From CAG-882 sp050874385 (GTDB lineage: Bacteria > Bacillota > Clostridia > Lachnospirales > Lachnospiraceae): a stretch of DNA of 64,000 nucleotides. Shown here piece by piece: positions 60,962 to 64,000 of this stretch. Made by a program: the position numbers and the translations under genes. The stretch's first letter is position 1, and each line of letters opens with the position of its first letter. Below the pieces are notes generated by a model. That model did no database searches, was not told where the DNA came from, and saw only the letters and a list, made by a program, of their open reading frames with translations. The stretch covers positions 1 to 64,000 of the forward strand of contig JBNMKO010000006.1 in the NCBI GenBank assembly GCA_050874385.1. The letters run 5' to 3'.

Positions 60962-61037
60962 TGGCTGATTTGGAATAAATTTTTGATTTTCTTAAAAATT
61001 GTACATTAAAACGAAAATGGCTGACCTAGGATTAAAT
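60962..61037. promoter_or_regulatory. Direct repeats between the AraC-GH39 and ABC operon genes
   Basis: TGGCTGATTTGGAATAAAT (60962-60980) and TGGCTGACCTAGGATTAAAT (61018-61037) are similar direct repeats spaced 56 bases apart, start to start, as expected for AraC-family sites. TATAAT at 61050-61055 is the likely -10 box of the ABC operon. Confidence 0.6.
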
Positions 61038-61103
61038 TGTTTATCAAGGTATAATAAATCCATAAAGAACAGGTGATATATTTCCATGACATTGGAGGGT
61101 AAT

Positions 61104-62609
61104 ATGGAACAGGAATTATTAATCGAAGTAAAGGATATGTGCAAAAATTTTGGTCCCACAAAGGCTTTAAAGAATGTAAATATGAAGTTTTACAGAGGTC
61201 AGATTAGAGGGCTTGTAGGAGAAAACGGGAGTGGAAAATCCACAGTTACTTCGATTCTTGCAGGTATGCAGAAGGCTACCAGCGGTGAGGCTTTCTATAA
61301 AGGAAAGCATTGGGCTCCAAATAATATGGTGGAGGCACAGATGGCAGGAATAAGTATGGTGTTACAGGAGGCCAATACTATTCCAAACTGTACAGTTGCG
61401 GAGAATTTGCTGGCTGGGCGGTTTGATGAGTTTACCAGATTTGGAATTATCAATATGAGAAAACTAAATCAGGAAGCCCAGAGAATGTTGGATTCTTTTG
61501 ATATCACACATATCAAGGCGACGGACAGCATCAATAAATATGGATTTGAGGACAGAAAACTTATTGAGATTGTCCGCTGTGTGTCAGAAAAGACGGAGGT
61601 TTTTGTTGTGGATGAGACCACAACAGCACTGTCTTTGGAGGGAAGGCAGCTTTTGTATAAGCTGATGCATCAGCTTAGGGACAATGGGAAATCCATTATC
61701 TTTATTTCACATGATATGGATGAAATCTTAGAGCAGTGTACAGATATCACAGTGTTAAGGGACGGAGACATTATCGGACATCTTAGCCGGAATGAAATGG
61801 ACATGCCAAACGCAGAGCAGGTTATACGTTATATGATGGTAGGTCGTGAGATTGGAGATTCTTATTACAGGGAAGATTATGATACCTCGCATAAAGATAA
61901 GGTGGCATTGGAATTTAAAAATGTTACGTTTGGGGAAATCAAGGATTTCTCATTAAAAATTCATGAGGGGGAAATCATTGGATTTGGTGGACTTAGCGGA
62001 TGCGGAATGCATGAGATTGGAAGATTGGCATTTGGATTGGAAAAGCCCGAAAAAGGAGAAGTAATCCGGAATGGAAAGAGACTTAAAAACTGTAATGAGG
62101 CGATTGCACAGGGCATTGGATACATTTCCAAAAACCGTGATACAGAGGCATTAATTCTTGAAGGGTCGATTCAGGACAATATCACACTTCCGTCAGAGCC
62201 AGCTTTGTCAAAAGCGACATTTATCAGTCCAGTGAGTGAAAAGAAAATGGCGGACAAGGAGATAAATGCTTTCCGAATAAAATGTAATGATGGAAAACAA
62301 TGGGTAAACACATTGAGCGGCGGAAATAAACAAAAAGTATCCTTTGCTAAATGGACAGCAAAGGGTTCGGATGTGATTATTATGGATTGTCCGACGCGAG
62401 GTGTGGATATTGGTGTAAAACAGTTCATGTATGGGTTGATTGCAGATATGAAGAAACAGGGAAAAGCAATTCTTTTAATCAGTGAGGAAATGGCAGAGCT
62501 GATTGGCATGGCGGATAAGATTGTTATTATGAAGGATTTCAAGATAACAAGGGAGTTTGCAAGAAGTAAAGATTTGTCAGAGACCGACATGATAGAATAC
62601 ATGATTTAG
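61104..62609 (+). CDS. Sugar ABC transporter ATPase with two ABC domains
   Basis: 501 residues, MglA/RbsA-like with a duplicated ABC module. Domain 1: Walker A GENGSGKST near 40-48 and an LSLEG-type region replacing the usual signature. Domain 2: a degenerate Walker A near 297 (GLSGCGMHE) and signature LSGGNKQKV near 407. The start at 61104 follows GGAGGG. It imports monosaccharides with the permease and binding protein that follow. Confidence 0.92.
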   Translation: MEQELLIEVKDMCKNFGPTKALKNVNMKFYRGQIRGLVGENGSGKSTVTSILAGMQKATSGEAFYKGKHWAPNNMVEAQMAGISMVLQEANTIPNCTVAENLLAGRFDEFTRFGIINMRKLNQEAQRMLDSFDITHIKATDSINKYGFEDRKLIEIVRCVSEKTEVFVVDETTTALSLEGRQLLYKLMHQLRDNGKSIIFISHDMDEILEQCTDITVLRDGDIIGHLSRNEMDMPNAEQVIRYMMVGREIGDSYYREDYDTSHKDKVALEFKNVTFGEIKDFSLKIHEGEIIGFGGLSGCGMHEIGRLAFGLEKPEKGEVIRNGKRLKNCNEAIAQGIGYISKNRDTEALILEGSIQDNITLPSEPALSKATFISPVSEKKMADKEINAFRIKCNDGKQWVNTLSGGNKQKVSFAKWTAKGSDVIIMDCPTRGVDIGVKQFMYGLIADMKKQGKAILLISEEMAELIGMADKIVIMKDFKITREFARSKDLSETDMIEYMI

Positions 62610-62619
62610 GAGGATAGAG

Positions 62620-63585
62620 ATGTTTTCAAAAGAATTTTTCAAAAAGCATGTATATGATATAGCTGCCTATGCCGGACTCGCGGTTACACTTATTTTGTTT
62701 TTTATTTTCAGCGGCGATAAGCTTGCCTATAACATGGCAACAGTGCTGCAGGCAGCGGCTACATATGCAATCATTGCGCTAGGTTCTGTTTTTGTGTATT
62801 CAATGGGATTTATGGATGTGTCAGTTGGACAGCAGGTGGGTGTGTATGCCATATTGATGATTATGATTACGAACCGTATGGGCGGAACTACACAGGGGAT
62901 TGTTGTCGGATTTCTTGTTATACTGGCGCTTGCGCTTATATGTGGAGCATTTAACGGTGCTGTTGCAGTGTGGCTTAAATTACCATCCATTGTCACTTCA
63001 TTGTTCCTGATGTTTTTCTTTACAGGAGCACAGTTACTATTGATGGAGAGCACAGGAACTAACTCAATTTCTATTGAGGCACAGATTAGACCTGCGGACA
63101 GAAATACATATAATCTGGTATTGATTATTATGATAGTTGTGGTATTGCTGATTGTAACTTATTTCTTTAATTATTCAAAATTAGGAAAATATACAAGGGC
63201 AATCGGTGCGAATGAGACTGCCACGGCGCAGAGCGGTGTTAATACGACCAAATGGAAAGTCATAGCGTATATGGCATTTGGAGTATGTGTTGCACTTGGT
63301 TCATTCGTTATGTTGATGAGAACTGGAAGCGCCGGTAAAGGAACGGGAAGTGGTTATGCCATGGACATAATGATTTGTCTGATTCTCGGAGGAATGCCGC
63401 TCTCCGGAGGAATGAAGTCAAAAGTGAGAAGTGCATTAATCGGTACGTTTACATATGTGCTTTTGGGCAATGACCTGACAACCATGGGAGTTAGCCTCAA
63501 TCTCATTAATTTTGTAAAAGCGGTTATTTTCATAGCAATTATATTTATTACATGCCGTAAAAAAGATGCGGTATTGCCGAGGTAA
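62620..63585 (+). CDS. Sugar ABC transporter permease
   Basis: 321 residues, about nine hydrophobic segments, RbsC-like. The loop with VMLMRTGSAGKGTGSGY near 228-244 is the cytosolic coupling region with the ATPase. 10 bases after the ATPase gene. Confidence 0.9.
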   Translation: MFSKEFFKKHVYDIAAYAGLAVTLILFFIFSGDKLAYNMATVLQAAATYAIIALGSVFVYSMGFMDVSVGQQVGVYAILMIMITNRMGGTTQGIVVGFLVILALALICGAFNGAVAVWLKLPSIVTSLFLMFFFTGAQLLLMESTGTNSISIEAQIRPADRNTYNLVLIIMIVVVLLIVTYFFNYSKLGKYTRAIGANETATAQSGVNTTKWKVIAYMAFGVCVALGSFVMLMRTGSAGKGTGSGYAMDIMICLILGGMPLSGGMKSKVRSALIGTFTYVLLGNDLTTMGVSLNLINFVKAVIFIAIIFITCRKKDAVLPR

Positions 63586-63644
63586 GTTTTTACTGCGAAG
63601 AGCAGGGAAGCATAAAAATTTTTAAAGAAACAGGAGGAAGCAAC

Positions 63645-64000
63645 ATGAAAAAATTATTAAAGAGATTTGCAGCGATAATGCTTGTTGCTGTGATGGCATT
63701 ATCCATGGCAGCTTGTGCAAAGAGCGGAAATGCGGATGGTGGTTCACAGGCAGCGGGTAACAATGAAACGGGAGTTAACAGCGGTAAGAAATGTACAATC
63801 GGTGTGGGGTTTTATCAGGATACAGGTCTGGCAGTAGAGGCGACCAAGGCATATCTTGAAAGTCTGGCAAGCACATTGAATGTCACATTCAAGTACACAG
63901 TGTTGACACAGACAGATGAAGCAGTCAATCTTACAAAAATTCAGGAACTCATTGCGTCAGGTGTAGATGGAATTATATGTACGATGGATATGGGTATGAC
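63645..64000 (+). CDS. Sugar-binding lipoprotein of the ABC transporter (partial, runs off the end)
   Basis: The first 118 residues are visible. A lipoprotein signal with lipobox LSMAAC (Cys near 24) follows a hydrophobic stretch, then a low-complexity linker and the start of a periplasmic-binding-protein fold (TIGVGFYQDTGLAVEATKAY). AGGAGGA precedes the ATG. The C-terminal part is outside the window. Confidence 0.88.
   Translation, partial: MKKLLKRFAAIMLVAVMALSMAACAKSGNADGGSQAAGNNETGVNSGKKCTIGVGFYQDTGLAVEATKAYLESLASTLNVTFKYTVLTQTDEAVNLTKIQELIASGVDGIICTMDMGM

Overview
The window is a chromosomal segment of an anaerobic low-to-mid GC Firmicute. A Lachnospiraceae member close to Roseburia, Agathobacter or Butyrivibrio is the best fit. 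The reasons are the paired glgC/glgD genes, the Clostridia-type long GalT, SpoVG, a DnaD plus DnaC/DnaI primosome pair, an AraC regulator fused to a GH39 glycosidase, and consistent AGGAGG ribosome binding sites. The species call is an inference from gene content only.

Left host part (1-16618): four tRNA genes (Met, Asp, Val, Leu), an amidohydrolase, a repeat-containing zinc-ribbon membrane protein and tRNA-Arg. A leftward block follows with a PRPP synthetase, a DnaC-like helicase loader and a DnaD-domain protein; a cluster of DnaA boxes lies just upstream of the last two. Then come murC (leftward), glgC-glgD-spoVG, galK, a glycosyltransferase, galT and an AEC-family transporter. A 30-bp hairpin repeat occurs twice, at 1907 and 12712.

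Central part (16619-52241): a 35,623-bp Mu-like transposable prophage that looks complete. It begins with TG, ends with CA, and is flanked by a 5-bp direct repeat (GCTAT). It interrupts a host HTH-TPR gene between codons 2 and 3. Removing the element and one repeat copy restores the reading frame exactly. Gene order is: repressor and operators; Ner-like protein; a stand-alone copy of the transposase C-terminal helix region; DDE transposase; MuB-like ATPase; many small early genes, including an AbrB-like protein, GemA and a Mor-type activator; DUF2730-like and DUF3486 genes; a LoaP/NusG-type antiterminator; large terminase; SPP1-type portal; a minor head protein fused to an ADP-ribosyltransferase; scaffold; capsid; connectors; a contractile PBSX-type tail with a -1 frameshifted tail chaperone; baseplate; a diversity-generating retroelement; holin; a two-domain endolysin; a Dam-type methylase; and a second HTH regulator.

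The most notable system is the diversity-generating retroelement (45342-48223). It has a lectin-fold tail protein with a 110-bp variable repeat, a 110-bp template repeat, and a reverse transcriptase with the LGxxxSQ signature. All six differences between the repeats fall at template adenines, the hallmark of adenine-directed mutagenic retrohoming. The reverse transcriptase has YMDN where YxDD is usual, and no accessory Avd gene is recognisable. A 30-bp motif upstream of the target gene recurs upstream of the right-end HTH gene. The phage NusG paralogue followed by a structured RNA, and a duplicated structured RNA element in the early region, are further leads.

Right host part (52242-64000): the 3' remainder of the interrupted HTH-TPR gene; a LysR regulator divergent from an RraA-YkvI-RraA cluster; a MATE exporter; an AraC-GH39 regulator; and divergent from it a two-ABC-domain sugar ATPase, a permease and the start of a substrate-binding lipoprotein that runs off the window end.
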